Positions 48,672 to 60,341 of a stretch of DNA of 64,000 bases are shown here, in pieces (the first letter of the stretch is position 1; each line of letters begins with the position of its first letter). The stretch spans positions 940,976 through 1,004,975 of the forward strand of contig NW_003101680.1 in NCBI RefSeq assembly GCF_000003855.2, read 5' to 3'. The translations under genes were made by a program, and so were the position numbers. Source of the stretch: Blastomyces gilchristii SLH14081 (taxonomy: Eukaryota > Ascomycota > Eurotiomycetes > Onygenales > Ajellomycetaceae). Below the pieces are notes generated by a model that worked only from the letters and a program-made list of their open reading frames with translations, was not told where the DNA came from and did not search any database.

Positions 48672-49905
48672 ATCAACTCTCTTACTCTCACAAATAACTC
48701 TTTCATTACATTACATTACATACTTCATTACTGTTATAAATCATCTCTTGATACATTCTCACTATATTCCTTCTTCTCCCTTGACAATCAATTAGTGTAC
48801 AGAGTATATAGTATATGAGGTCAGATAAAAGATGAGACCTTGAGAACAAGCTATATTTTGTTGTTTGATTGAATTTTCAGACTTTTTGTTTTATAATAAT
48901 CTCTCTTGTTAGAAAACTCTTTTTCTGACTCTTATCTTCTTCTCTGTGACAGGTGTTGAGCTGAGGTATATATAATAATAATACATATCACACAATAGTT
49001 ACTGTAAAAGAATCAAGAAACTGTATCACATAGAATAAAAGCACTTACAGTAAGAAGAGAGTTTGAACTCTTAAAAATAACATTCATACTTTCACATTCT
49101 TTTATTATGTGCTGAACTGATTATCCGCAATTCAACTTCAATATCATCTCGGAGCCGCGGGCAGGCACAGGCGAGCCACCATTATCATAAGAATGAGTGC
49201 TGAGCGCGGCTGGCTGGAGCGAGTCGTTCTTATGGTCTTTTTAACCTTAGGTGGTAAGAACCCGGACCTGGCAGCTTGCTTACAAGTTATGTATAACCAT
49301 CATCATGACAGAGTCTGATAAGCTTTAGATTGTGAGATTTGATTTGATGAGTGCTGTTAATGAATAAAATAGATTTCTCTTCTGAGATATTTCTCATTCA
49401 GTGTTGAAAATAATAAATTATAGTAGGGTGATCAAGATCGATCTCATCTACATAAATATAAAATATAGTTAGTTATTCAACTGAGTAAAAGGGTTGAAGG
49501 AGTATTTACCAAATCAACCCTGAAAGTTCGTTGATTCTCTCAGCCAGCTCTGTACTACTTTTCTCCTGTGTAACTATTTCAAGTTCTCTTCATTGTGCCA
49601 GCTCTTTCAGCTCTCTCAGCTTGTATCTTGATTCAAACCTGATTGACTCCCACAGCATAAGATTCATTGTAACTAATAGGAATCAGGTATAGTTACACTT
49701 CCACAGCAAAAATCTGCTTGTAAACAGTCTTGCTCCACTTGATAATTTGCCTGTGTTTTTGAGAGAGTGAGTGAGTGAGTGAGAGATTCAGTGAGACCGG
49801 ACTGAAGCAGGCTGAATGGTGAAGAGATTGAAAACTCTGTGGCTGTGAAGGCTGAGCCGTGTTGATGTTGAGTGTGGCCAACATCGCCGTCATGGACCAG
49901 TTCAG

Positions 49906-49968
49906 GATGATGATGATGATGATGATGATGCAGTTCAAGAAGAAGAAGAAGATGATGATGATGATGAT
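49906..49968 (+). repeat. (ATG)n and (AAG)n compound microsatellite
   Basis: Two GAT/ATG arrays are separated by CAGTTCAAGAAG-type sequence. They give Ile/His homopolymer frames on the minus strand that I treat as artefacts. Confidence 0.9.
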
Positions 49969-51215
49969 GTAGTAGTTACTCAAACAGGCGCACTCTTTGT
50001 CTGCATTCGAATTCGTCTGCTCGTATCATAGAGAAGTTTGAATAGCATTTGTCAGTACGGTACGGGCGTAAAAATAAATAACTTAACGCCAGGTATTTTT
50101 TACCACGAGAGAATGCATGCCTAACTAGTTATATACGCAGCAACACAACACGTCATAGCTTCCTAGCTAATTAATTAGTTATCCCAGCTAGTTATGTAAC
50201 TACGCAGTAACGCTGAATCGGAAATGTAATTTGTCAGATGGTTGAGATAGATACGATACACTGTGTGGTGTGGGGGGGACTCGGGGGAGTCGTTGGAGAA
50301 ACTAACGCAGTAATAATCACTTAACATGAATCTTGCTTATCAATCAATCCTTTTCTCGCTCTGTAACTCGGCAAAAAATCAAAACTTGCTTCCCAGTAAC
50401 TAATAATAATAATAATAAGAATATTTCTACGGGCGTAAAAGATCGATGCAACCTGGCCGCGTCTCAGTAGAGTAGTGAACTTTATCCCTTGAGCTTAAAA
50501 TAAGTTCAAATGAGTTATACTTTTTGATTTCGCCGCTGAACTCGCCTCGGCAACGCCAGGAACCCACCAGCGCGGTTTGTATTTCTTTGCGCTAATAAGT
50601 TGAGCCCTTGCTTTAGCATTCATTGCTAAATCAAGACCCCTTTTCAAGATATGTATGTAATGTACAATGTACAATGTACAATGTACAGCGGCGGGAACAG
50701 CTTGTTGTGGAATGGTGCGCAAGTGCCCTTCTGTCTTGGCTTGGGGCTTTGGGGGAAAAAGAATATCGAGGGGGGTCATCTTGTCGAAGTCGTGTGTTAA
50801 CGGCGGAGTTAACTAACGTGCTTCAACTAGTTACGCTTCTTGATCAATTTGTATCACTTCACTTATTAACTACGTAGGCTTAGTAGTTAGGGGGAATTAT
50901 CCGGTTTGGCTTACAAAGTCACTTCTGAGAGGAGGGGGAAAGGAGGGGTTGAATATAAAGACTATAAATACTGAACGACGATGCTCCTGATTTCAATATT
51001 CAATAACAATATAACAAAAAGAAAGAACAAAAAACACAAGATACAATTTCCATTAGAAGCCGCCGCTTGTCTCCTTCTCTCACTCCATCCAACCAACATT
51101 TCGCAACCACAAATCTTCTGCAAGTTTGATTTGATTGAACCTCTGAATTCGAGCAAATCCGCCCTCTTGTCTAATTACTCCGTACTCTAATTACTAGCTC
51201 TTTAAAGCCGAAACA

Positions 51216-52373
51216 ATGTCCGCCACAGTCCAAGGCGATTACGACCCCGCCTTCGCCCCCGTCAAGGAGCTTCTGCAGAAATTCATCGACTCAAACGAAG
51301 AACTCGGTGCATCCATCGCAGTCAACATCGACGGGCGCGATGTCGTAGATATCTGGGGTGGTCACCGCGACGAAGCCCGCACGACGCCCTGGACCAGCGA
51401 CACCATCACAAACGTCTGGTCGACAACCAAGACCATCACAAATCTTGCCGCCCTGGTCCTCGTCGACCGCGGCCAGCTCGACCTCTTTGCCAAAGTAGCC
51501 ACCTACTGGCCCGAGTTCGCCGCCAATGGGAAACAGGACATCGAAGTCCGTCACCTGCTCGCGCACACCTCCGGCGTGTCCGGCTGGGAAGTACCATTCG
51601 AGCTATCAGACATGTACGACGTGAAGAGCGCGACGGAGAAATTGGCGACCCAGAAGCCCTGGTGGGAGCCAGGGACGGCATCCGGCTACCACGTGCAGAA
51701 CCAGGGCCATCTGGTGGGCGAACTGGTGCGCCGGGTAACGGGGAAATCGCTCAAGCAGTTCGTCGCTGAAGAAATCGCAGGCCCGCTGGGCGCCGATTTC
51801 CAAATCGGCGCCAAGGAAAGCGACTGGGGACGCATCGCTGACGTCGTGCCCCCGCCTCCTCTCAACATGGACTTCTCCGCGCTTCCTGCCGACAGCCCGG
51901 CCGTCAAGTCATTCATCGGCCCAATATCCAAAGCCGAGGCAGCAAACACCCCGGAGTGGAGGAGGACGGAACTCGGCGGCCTCAACGGCCACTCGAACGC
52001 GAAGGGAGTCGCTCGCATGCTCTCTGCCATATCTCTCGGGGGTGGCGAGATTAACGGTGTGCGACTCCTGTCGCGAAAAACGATCGATTTGATCTTCCAG
52101 GAGCAGGCCAACGGCACTGACCTTGTACTCGGCATCCCGATCCGCTGGGGGATCGGGTTCGCGCTACCACTGGAGGGGACGGGAGTGTCTATGCCCGAGG
52201 ATGCGGCAAAGGTCTGCTTTTGGGGGGGCTGGGGTGGGTCGATTGCCATCATGGACGTCCAGCGTCGGATGACGATCACGTACATGATGAATAAAATGGG
52301 GCCCGGTGTCATGGGCTCAGGACGTAGCGAGGCCTATCTCAAGGCGATATACGCTGCCCTTGCATCTCTGTGA
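51216..52373 (+). CDS. Beta-lactamase-fold serine hydrolase (EstB-like)
   Basis: Intron-free gene of 385 residues. The SxxK motif of the class C beta-lactamase/esterase superfamily is STTK at residues 69-72 (nucleophile Ser69, base Lys72). Tyr158 in the GYHVQN segment fits the second motif (Tyr at the catalytic site). GGWGGS at about residues 337-342 fits the third (substrate-pocket) position. LLAHTSG at about 114-120 is typical of this superfamily. There is no signal peptide, so a cytosolic enzyme is likely. Related fungal proteins include esterases and acyltransferases such as LovD, but no biosynthetic cluster surrounds this gene. The substrate cannot be told from the sequence. The start was chosen as the first ATG, in a normal AACAATG context. 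Confidence 0.88.
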   Translation: MSATVQGDYDPAFAPVKELLQKFIDSNEELGASIAVNIDGRDVVDIWGGHRDEARTTPWTSDTITNVWSTTKTITNLAALVLVDRGQLDLFAKVATYWPEFAANGKQDIEVRHLLAHTSGVSGWEVPFELSDMYDVKSATEKLATQKPWWEPGTASGYHVQNQGHLVGELVRRVTGKSLKQFVAEEIAGPLGADFQIGAKESDWGRIADVVPPPPLNMDFSALPADSPAVKSFIGPISKAEAANTPEWRRTELGGLNGHSNAKGVARMLSAISLGGGEINGVRLLSRKTIDLIFQEQANGTDLVLGIPIRWGIGFALPLEGTGVSMPEDAAKVCFWGGWGGSIAIMDVQRRMTITYMMNKMGPGVMGSGRSEAYLKAIYAALASL

Positions 52374-54143
52374 ATGAAATGTTTTCTTTGAGGGATTTCA
52401 AACGACTCTCTCTGTATGATTGATAGGGATGTATGTGGATATTCATGTGTATTTAATGTGAGGTAGTGATAAAGTTCGAGTACGATCATTTGTTGAAGAA
52501 GCGAATTAATGAATGACATATATAGTTATCATCCATGTTAACAACAAATTGCCCCTTGCCAATCGAGGATTTAGCGGTGTAAGGATACAGACAGATAAAA
52601 TCACCAACATGCAATTGTACCCTCATTACATCTAGAATGGTGTGTTTTTTTTTTCTTTTCAGCGGGGCCGTAGAGAGCAGTTTGCAGATCAGTGTGTCTG
52701 TCTGATAAGAGTCTACCAGCTTAATTTCCAACCAGCAGTCTCCGGCAAATACATTCCACCCATGTAATGTACATACATACCATGATATACCTGTATGTCG
52801 CGACGGAGGCCAGCTCAAATTCTTTGCTGCTACGCGCGCGCCGTAGCTCCAATGCTGGCATCTTGCAGAGGCGCCTGTGTAATCTCACAAATGGTCCTCA
52901 GGCCATTCATTCTTCAGCTGGTCGATATCGTTGAAGCGGTGTTTGAGGCAACGCGGCAAGCTTGAAGTCTCGTTCGCCATCTGCATCTGCATCTGCATCT
53001 GCATCCGTAACCCTATCCGCATCGGCGGCAGTGTCTGACGTAGCCGCGTCATCCCGCAGCCGCTACAGATGAGCAAATAAAGTTCTTCAGCTGCTGATGC
53101 GGCTCATTGTAGCTGGTTGTGAAGTGGGTCAGGATCCCGAATGTCTCTTTTCTTTTTCTTTTTCTCGGAGTTAAAAGAACAGGTCCCTATGTGTATTACC
53201 TTACCACGGATACAACTCCGGCACAGATAGTCATCAAAGTACTTTCGTGGAATGTGCCAGGTTAGCAGGTTGAGTGAGAAGAGGAAGAGGTTAAGCAAGC
53301 AGCTTTCCCGCACAGACCGACTGAGCCATGATGTAAGTTATTTAAGTTAGTGAGTTGCTGAGGGGCGGTGATATAGTAAATCTGCACCTGCGGCCAAGGT
53401 GCGGAGTCTACAAAATTTTTTCCTTTCTTCTCGTATAGGTGGGCCTAGGCAATAAAGAGAAAGACAGTATGTGTACCCGCGCTTGCTGCTCTTTCTTTTA
53501 CCTTTCCTGCTCTAGTGTGATAAGGAACCTCAATAAATGGGCAGATACACAGCCTAGCCTACTACGTGGTTAACTACGAACCAATCGACTGAATGTGGAT
53601 GGAATGTAAAATGAGAAAGGAAGCTTTTTATAGTGTTCGATGACGCTAATGAGTAATGAACAAAACAGGTGTATGCATTCTGATGATAACTAGTAGTCTT
53701 TATTTGCGAGAATGAAAGCCCCAAAACAATTTCATTTGTTTAACAAAGTGAAAACATCAGTGCTTATTTCCAAATTTGAGAGCAGACATGCATGTATACA
53801 AACGTACGTACAAGCATACAAACATACATGCATACATACATACGTACGTGAAGAAAATGCTGCTCAACATCTGAAATAAACATCGCAGAGATGGGGAAAA
53901 AAGAGACACGATTCAGTTTTCAACTTCACATGCAGACACGAGGTAGTAAGGGAGGAGAACGTTGAAAGTTCAAACACCTGAGAATTACAGAGGCAGAGCA
54001 AAAAAAGAACAGTAGTTATAATGGGGGTATTTCGCAGTGGAATCGAATAGACAAGACATTAAAAAAAAGAAAAAGAAAAAAGTGTAAAAGGTGTGAACCG
54101 AGATCACTTCTTTCTTGGCATGACTAGGGGCCCCTGGCAACGA
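52374..54143. other. Convergent spacer between hydrolase and RING genes
   Basis: About 1.8 kb without a supported gene; both neighbours end into it. It carries a CATCTG hexanucleotide repeat near 52979-53004 and an ACAT/ACGT-rich tract around 53785-53850. Small open frames in it have no domain. Confidence 0.6.
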
Positions 54144-55288
54144 CTATTCATCATTTGAGACATTGTGGTTAGCAACACTGTCTGGTCCTCAAAATCTGAT
54201 GAAGGAAAAATGAGGGAAAGAAGAAGAAGAGTGGGGATTTAAACCACATACCAGTTCGGACACGTAATAGGTAGCCGGGATTTGACGCAGGAGATGATCC
54301 ACTCGTCCATGCATTCTGCATGAAAATTTTGCCCACAGCGTTGTGCGCAGTGGGTAAGATAGTCGGGGTCCTTTACCTGCTGATCCCGCGATCGAACAGG
54401 GTTGTGGTATTGCCAGTACTTCTTTAAACTCTTGTTGCGGAGACGCTGCATGCAGATTTGACAGTCGCCCACGATTGGCATGCGGGCCCGCCTATCGCTA
54501 AATCTTCCTAGTGTGTTGAAATGTGGCAAGAGCAGATTATTTAGGTAGCGGCAGAGATAGAAGGCCGGTATATCAGATCTGGGCTTATGCTTCTTAGGCT
54601 TAGGCTTGGGCTCAGGCTCAGGCTCTGCCCTAGGTTCAGGTTCAGGCTCAAGCTCAGGCTCAGGCTCAGGTTCAGATTCAGACTCAGGCTCAGGATCGGG
54701 ATCAGGATCAGGCTCAAGCTCAGGCTCAGGTTCAGGATCAGGTTCGCCGAAACTTATATGTCCAGCTTTGCAGGCCTCGGCGGAAAGGTGCCCATCGGCC
54801 ATCAAGCGCTTGCCAATGGAATTTAACATCTCCATGATGGGCTCGAGGCTGGTCTTCGTGCACGGCTGGCACATGCCAGGTTCCACGAATTGATAGTGCA
54901 TCGTCTTCAGCATCCAGTCCACGGCCAAGCGGCTGCTCAGTTTCTGTTGGTGGTGCTGGCAGAGCAGGTAGCTTGGGATTCGCTCATAGAGCTCCATGAG
55001 TCGTTTGAGGTCGGTACCTTCTTTCTGGAAGGCTCGACTGGCGCTTCGGAGAAGTAGGTTTGCCATGTGTCGCTGCTGTCGGCTGATTTCGCCTCTGCAC
55101 TGGCGGCCAGTGGAGGCGGCTTTGGCATAGCAGGCGCAGTCCTTAGACCGCAGGGGGACACCCAAGAGTTCGCAGAGTTCGACTTCCGGGGCAGATGGTG
55201 CTGATTCCGCAGAGCGAGGATTGGTGACCTCGTTCTCCAGATTCTCTAGAATCTCACGGATTCTTTTGGAGAGGGACAGGAAATCCAT
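54144..55288 (-). CDS. RING-finger protein with acidic Pro-Glu repeat
   Basis: Exons 55288-54252 and 54177-54144, joined by a 74-base GTATGT...ACAG intron, give 356 residues. Residues 1-215 contain scattered Cys/His and helical segments of no known family. About residues 215-265 are a Pro-Glu/Pro-Asp repeat encoded by a GGCTCA-type hexanucleotide array. The C-terminus has a RING-like metal site: CQIC (near 290), C..C, then H..C, then CPNC. The last Cys of CPNC exists only if the intron is spliced; unspliced, the frame ends after CPNW with the finger incomplete. That is the main reason for calling the intron. A RING would suggest an E3 ubiquitin ligase role, unproven. An upstream in-frame ATG at 55372 would add 28 hydrophobic residues; the internal start looks more natural. 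Gene identity is otherwise unknown. Confidence 0.65.
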
Positions 55289-56842
55289 CCTGTACGGAGA
55301 GGTTAGCACGATGGACGGGATGTATAGAACGTAAAGATTTAGAAGAATTTTGCTAAGGGGATTCATATACATTGCGAGTAAAGGGTAGTGCAGTTATACT
55401 GTAATGTAAAATGCCGATAGAGTGAGGTGCCACTAGGGGACTTATTTGACAAGTCCGTCTGCGATAACGGTGGCAACTGTCGGTGGGCTTTCAGAGGAGC
55501 TTTTCAGGATGTAAAACCTGGCGAGCTTAATAGAATAGCCTAACGGGCTCTCGTATAGACGCACATGCGAATGAGTCTCTTTGAAAGGCGAGCCGTAGAC
55601 AAGATATCTCTCTCTTCTTGGAGCTTCACAGAGGTCCGAACGGGCGCTACAGGAAGCAGGTGAAGGTTGAAGTTTTCTTCCGGAGCGCACAAAACGGCGA
55701 TAACGAGCTTGAACGAGTATCAGGCAGTCCCAAAAGGATAGTAACGATCAAGTCGAAGCGTCTGCAGCAGAGAACAGCTGGCAGGTAGCTATCGCTTTTG
55801 GAGCTTTGGAACTGGACGAGACGTTGTAGAAGGAGAGTCGGAGGGGAGCGAGGTGGAGGCGAGAGAGAGGTAGAAATAGCCGAGGGAATCCGTTGGGGAA
55901 CACATGGCGGTGGTTATACTTTGCAAGAACGGCAAAATGATGTCTCTTTTTGAATTTTTGGCATCTACAGAGTACATAAATGGAAATTCTATAATCGATA
56001 CGCCGCCGTTGTTGAGACGGAGTCCCATGGATGCGGCTAACGGTTAAACCTTCGTCGTTGGCGGATGCTTGGCGAAAGACAAAAATGACGTCAAGCCAGA
56101 GGTGGAGGTACCGCTACCTGGGGATACTTGGCCCAGAACATCGTTTTTGGCTGCCGGGAGATCTAACTATCTATTTATAACCCAATATCAAGAAGATCTA
56201 TTAGTTATGTAGGAAGAGTACGTGATTTCTGGAGCAAAGAGGCGTCTTACTACCTGCTTACCGTCATGAGTATAGTATAGTGTGGTGGTGGGGGTAAGAT
56301 CTAGCATCTAGCTCGAATAGCCTGCTGAAATCCGGGGTAAGCTAACTGGTATGTTATCCTCCAAGGTTCTATCCCAGTCAAACATCCATTGGCTGTACTT
56401 GGCCCTGTTAACAGCCCTGTACCGGTACTTGGCTCTACCTTAAGCCAACTTCCAGAGCAGCCAGGACAAGCACTGTGGCGGTATGTGTGTGTGGTATATG
56501 TGTGTAATGTATGTACATGTACCTACAAGCTTCCCCTCTTCGCCTCCCCCCCGGCAGATAAGAGCCGCTGCACCCGCTGCTGGTCGAACATCTTTTTCCA
56601 TCCAGGCTCCTGTTCCCAGGCATATTACCACCGTATAAGTGCCGTTTGGAGGATATCATTGACCTGTACGTAGACTTATTCTCCCCCTTCATTTTCATAC
56701 TTACACTTTAGAGCTATCAGAGCTCCAATCTTCCCATCCCAAACCCGTCTACTGCAGAGCAACTATTGTACTCTGCAACACTGTGTTAACAGAAGGGTCA
56801 TCGCAGAAAATTGAAACGAACAAGAGAGACACTGAGAACGAA
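55289..56842. other. Divergent spacer between RING gene and small Ser/Pro-rich gene
   Basis: About 1.55 kb; promoters of two divergently transcribed genes must lie here. Short open frames exist on the minus strand at 55690-55442 and 56028-55789, but without recognisable domains or supporting structure. A TGTGTG-type tract is at 56487-56506. Confidence 0.6.
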
Positions 56843-57688
56843 ATGAGTAGCCACTCCAGCGACCGCCCCAGCGACCGTCCAGATCATCCTCCCGTTTGGG
56901 TTCGTGGTGGGCCTCCATATTATTATACACCTACAAGACCAAATATCGTCTCGTCCCCTAGTGAAAATCTGCGCCGGGTACGTCTTGAAGAAATTACTGC
57001 CTTCTCCAGCAACATTCACCACACCCGATTACAAAAGAAAAGTAGAAAATAAAAGAGCCATCATCATCCCACTAACCTTAATATACGCAGGCCTCCACAA
57101 CCTCCTCCATTTCTTCCTCCCGCGAGAGCACATCGGGAGGAACCCTCTCTCCACCCCCAAGCCCCACAGCCTCCGCTTCCCAGCCCTCCGGAATCTCGCA
57201 CCACTTCACCTTCCCCTCCTTCAGCACTAGCCCACTCTCACAGCAGACATTCCCACCCCAGCGCCCGCCCTATATGGCCCATCAGCCGCCCGTTCACAGC
57301 ACCCCTGCCACCGCGGGACTGGGCTCCGGCTCCGGCTCCGGCTCCAGCGCGGAAGCCGAAGCCGAAAACCCCCAACGCCCTAGCTCGTTCCGAAGAAGTA
57401 ACTCCATCAGCGGGACGAACCTCTTCTCCAACCTCGCGTCGCAGAAGCGGAATACGGCGGATACCAGCTTTGCATTGCGCAGGGAGCAGTGGCATGAACA
57501 GAATGTCGGTGCAGGGCCGGACAGGAAGAGGTTCTTTGCGAGTTGGTGGGATAAGTGAGTTTTGGACCCCTTTCCCATTGCTATGTTCATGCTTTTGCTG
57601 GGACTGGAGAGTTGCAGTTTGCTGATGTTGGCCTTTTTTTTCTTTCCCGTATAGCTATGTGAGAGGTATCTCAAATCAAAAGCGATAG
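56843..57688 (+). CDS. Small Ser/Pro-rich protein, conserved C-terminal motif
   Basis: Three exons, 56843-56977, 57091-57554 and 57655-57688, with GTACGT/GCAG and GTGAGT/ATAG introns, give 210 residues. The N-terminus (about 1-45) is Asp/Pro/Arg-rich with PVWVRGGPPYYYTP. The middle is a Ser/Thr/Pro-rich disordered stretch. The last ~55 residues hold SNLASQKRNTADTSFALRRE, then WHEQN, and after the third exon a WWDNYVRGISNQKR end. This arrangement is typical of an uncharacterised filamentous-fungal small protein family; I know no firm function. Without the second intron the frame stops after WWDK, which would lose the conserved end. No signal peptide or membrane segment is visible. Confidence 0.6.
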
Positions 57689-60015
57689 GTTTTTGATTCG
57701 TGATTATGCATCGTGCATGTTTCCGGGGAAGAGAAGTGAAACAGCAAATGCAGCCATGAGAACAGTAGTGAAGGAGAGTAAGGCAAGTAACAGCCAGTGA
57801 AGACAGCAGAAAATATGAAAAAAAAAAAAAAAAGTTGTTTGGGGGCGTATATGAGTGAATGAATTGTGGCCGAGTTTTCTTATTTTCATTTCTTTCCTTT
57901 CCTCCTTTTTGATGATCTCTTTGGAAAATTTCTACAACTTCCGACAAACTCCTACTGTCAGACACGTTGCTGCGCGGAAATGTTCATTTATCCGCAACGG
58001 GGTTTTAAAATCCGAACCTTTTGAAGATTGTATGAAGTAGAAAAAGGAGAGAGATTAGCATGTAGGGAGCAATGAATGTTGGCTGAAACCAGGTTGCCAG
58101 GCGATGCAGTTAGGTCGATGAGGTGTGCCAGACTGATCTGTGGATATATTATGATACAGGAGGGAATACGCAATTATTTTCCCTGTTTCTTCTTTGGTGG
58201 TTTGCGGACTGGCAATGTCTGTATGTCTGTATGTATTTAATTCAATATGAACCCTTTTGAACGAGACTTTTTTTTGGATATTTCTCAAAAGAGATCTCCT
58301 CAAGTGTGGGTGATGTTTTCGAAGGGCTCCTTGGGGATTAAGAGACGTATGTAGAGGGGAATGTTGACCATTTGATTTGTTTTGGGCACCTATGATGTTG
58401 AAGAACTGGAGATGTGCTGAGCAAAGGAGGAAGAAAGAGGAATTTGCTGAAGTTTCGCCTAGAAGAAACAAGAGTGGGACTTTCGCTGTCAGTCTTTTTC
58501 CAAACCTGTGCGTTGGGGATCTGACTAGAGTAGACTACTCTCCATGTGGGATCAGATGGATATCTCCTTCCATGCCACTCGCGAAAAGGTATATGCTCGG
58601 ATGCGTAGTTAACGAAACGCTATCTCCTGACCATATAACCGCGGACTTTTTTTTTTTTGAAAGCCGCACCGACAAACTAGTTACGGGAAGATCGATGATT
58701 GTTGAACCTACCTGCATAGCGATGCTCAATGCTACTTCAACGCCCCCCTTGCTTGTGGGACGGACTGTCTACGAGGCCCATGGCTGGACAACCCACCTGA
58801 GTGTGTACTTGATCGCGAGATGATATGACATACGCAAACCTCCTCCTCTTCAAGCACAAATATGCCTCTCCGGCATCCAATAGATGAAAAGGCACGGGAT
58901 GCGTCGTGTCGCAGTTCGATGAGACATACACACACTCTCTCTCTTTCTCCCTCACTCTCACCCTAGCCCTGATAGCCATCGTATCAAGTGCTAAGTGTTC
59001 AAGTGTCTGCGTGTCCCAACCCACCCCTCAGAGCTCACCTCGCCTCGGCCCTCCTCACATGCCCTCATCTCGTCCCGGCTCTCCTTCCATGGCACAGAGT
59101 ATATCTATCCGGGCATGGGTTTATTCCCAGCCTAGATAAACAGAGCTCCACCCATGTAGAAAGGAGCGAAGGAGCGAGATGAGAGTGATGGTCGGTGGTG
59201 TCGGTAAGGTAAGGGAAATGATAAACATGGAAGCACCGGACTCTATCCTCGTCTTCCTTCCATATATATGCCTTAGCTTCTTCCAAGCCATCGGCCAGGG
59301 GGCCAAGGAACAAGAGGATAGAGTCCAGTGTCCAATGTTTTCAAATCTCAGGCCGCCTGAGGGTCGACTCGACGCACCTCAGAAAGTAAAAAAAAAGAAA
59401 AGGAAAAGAATCGCCTCCCGCCCGCACCGATGGATATCAGTGGAACTTTTTGTTGGTTTTTTCTCTCTTTCGTTTCAAAGCAATGGTTAAGCGGAACGAC
59501 ACCATTTGTGAAGCCTCCATTGTGGAATCTTTGGAAAACAAGCAAAAGAAAATAGCGATCTTTCAACTTTCCCTTCTTTTTTTTTTTTCGTGTCAGGAAT
59601 AAAACATTCGTGTCATTGATTTGTGTATAGCGGAAAAGAGGGGGAGGGGGAGAGAACCGAAATGAGGATAGCGAAGATGGGGAATCTAGTAACCCGAGCC
59701 CAAACCTCCAGAATGGTACAACCGCGTTCAGGAAAGGCTCGTGTTGGACACCGAAGAATTCGGGGGTTGTTGCGTACCAGATTCCCTCTCGGCTTTCTCT
59801 TTCGGTTTCCTCTTTTCGTTTCCAGTTACATCATTAAACGGGAAAAAACAAAGAAAAAGAGGGGAAAAAAAAGGAAGACGAGAACATGCCCAAACCTGAC
59901 GCTGGATTAATGAAAAAAGAAAGAGAAAAAGGATGAAAAATTAAACCCCCCCAGCTCCCGTTTTTTACTCTTTTCCCCATTGAAAAACAGTGACGCAAAT
60001 CAGCTCAACACGCAT
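57689..60015. other. Convergent spacer before RPL11
   Basis: About 2.3 kb between two converging genes, without a supported coding region. A 15-A run is at 57820-57834 and T-rich stretches are near 58648 and 59577. The 59630-60000 part is A-rich and may be part of the RPL11 3' region. Several open frames of 60-150 codons lack domain support. Confidence 0.6.
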
Positions 60016-60303
60016 TTACCGAATAATTCCCTCGAAGCGAGTCTTGAACCATTTCATCGTCTCGGTCTGGTTGATCCTGTGGGGGGCGCCGATCCGGGAC
60101 TTGCATCGTCTGCGCTTAGCGACGCGTTCACCAGGTCGGGTCCTATTAAATAGAGGTCAATAATGCGATTGGCCTATCATCATTTCTTCCACAAATCATG
60201 TAACGAAAGCAAACACATTGAGAGACTGATGGAGATATGAAAAAACCAAAAGTCCTTCACCTCAATCTCAATGCGGGAGAAATCTGCATTCAAGGCAATC
60301 AAG

Positions 60304-60341
<38 letters not shown>

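Larger units (their letters stand above)
47977..51215. other. Intergenic spacer right of the transposon nest
   Basis: No gene supported in 3.2 kb. Contents: poly-A of 43 plus an AG run at 48609-48671, a GC-normal patch at about 49125-49320 with hairpin potential, ATG/AAG triplet arrays at 49906-49968, AACTAG-type strings around 50120-50220, ACGCAGTA motifs at 50202 and 50305, TGTACAA repeats at about 50658-50688, and TACTCCGTA at 51176-51184. Composition shifts gradually from AT-rich to normal. The last ~200 bases are the promoter of the serine hydrolase gene. Confidence 0.6.

Noticed and set aside
51216..52373. Secondary-metabolite acyltransferase (LovD-like) cluster
   Set aside because: Shared fold, but no polyketide synthase, transporter or regulator nearby.
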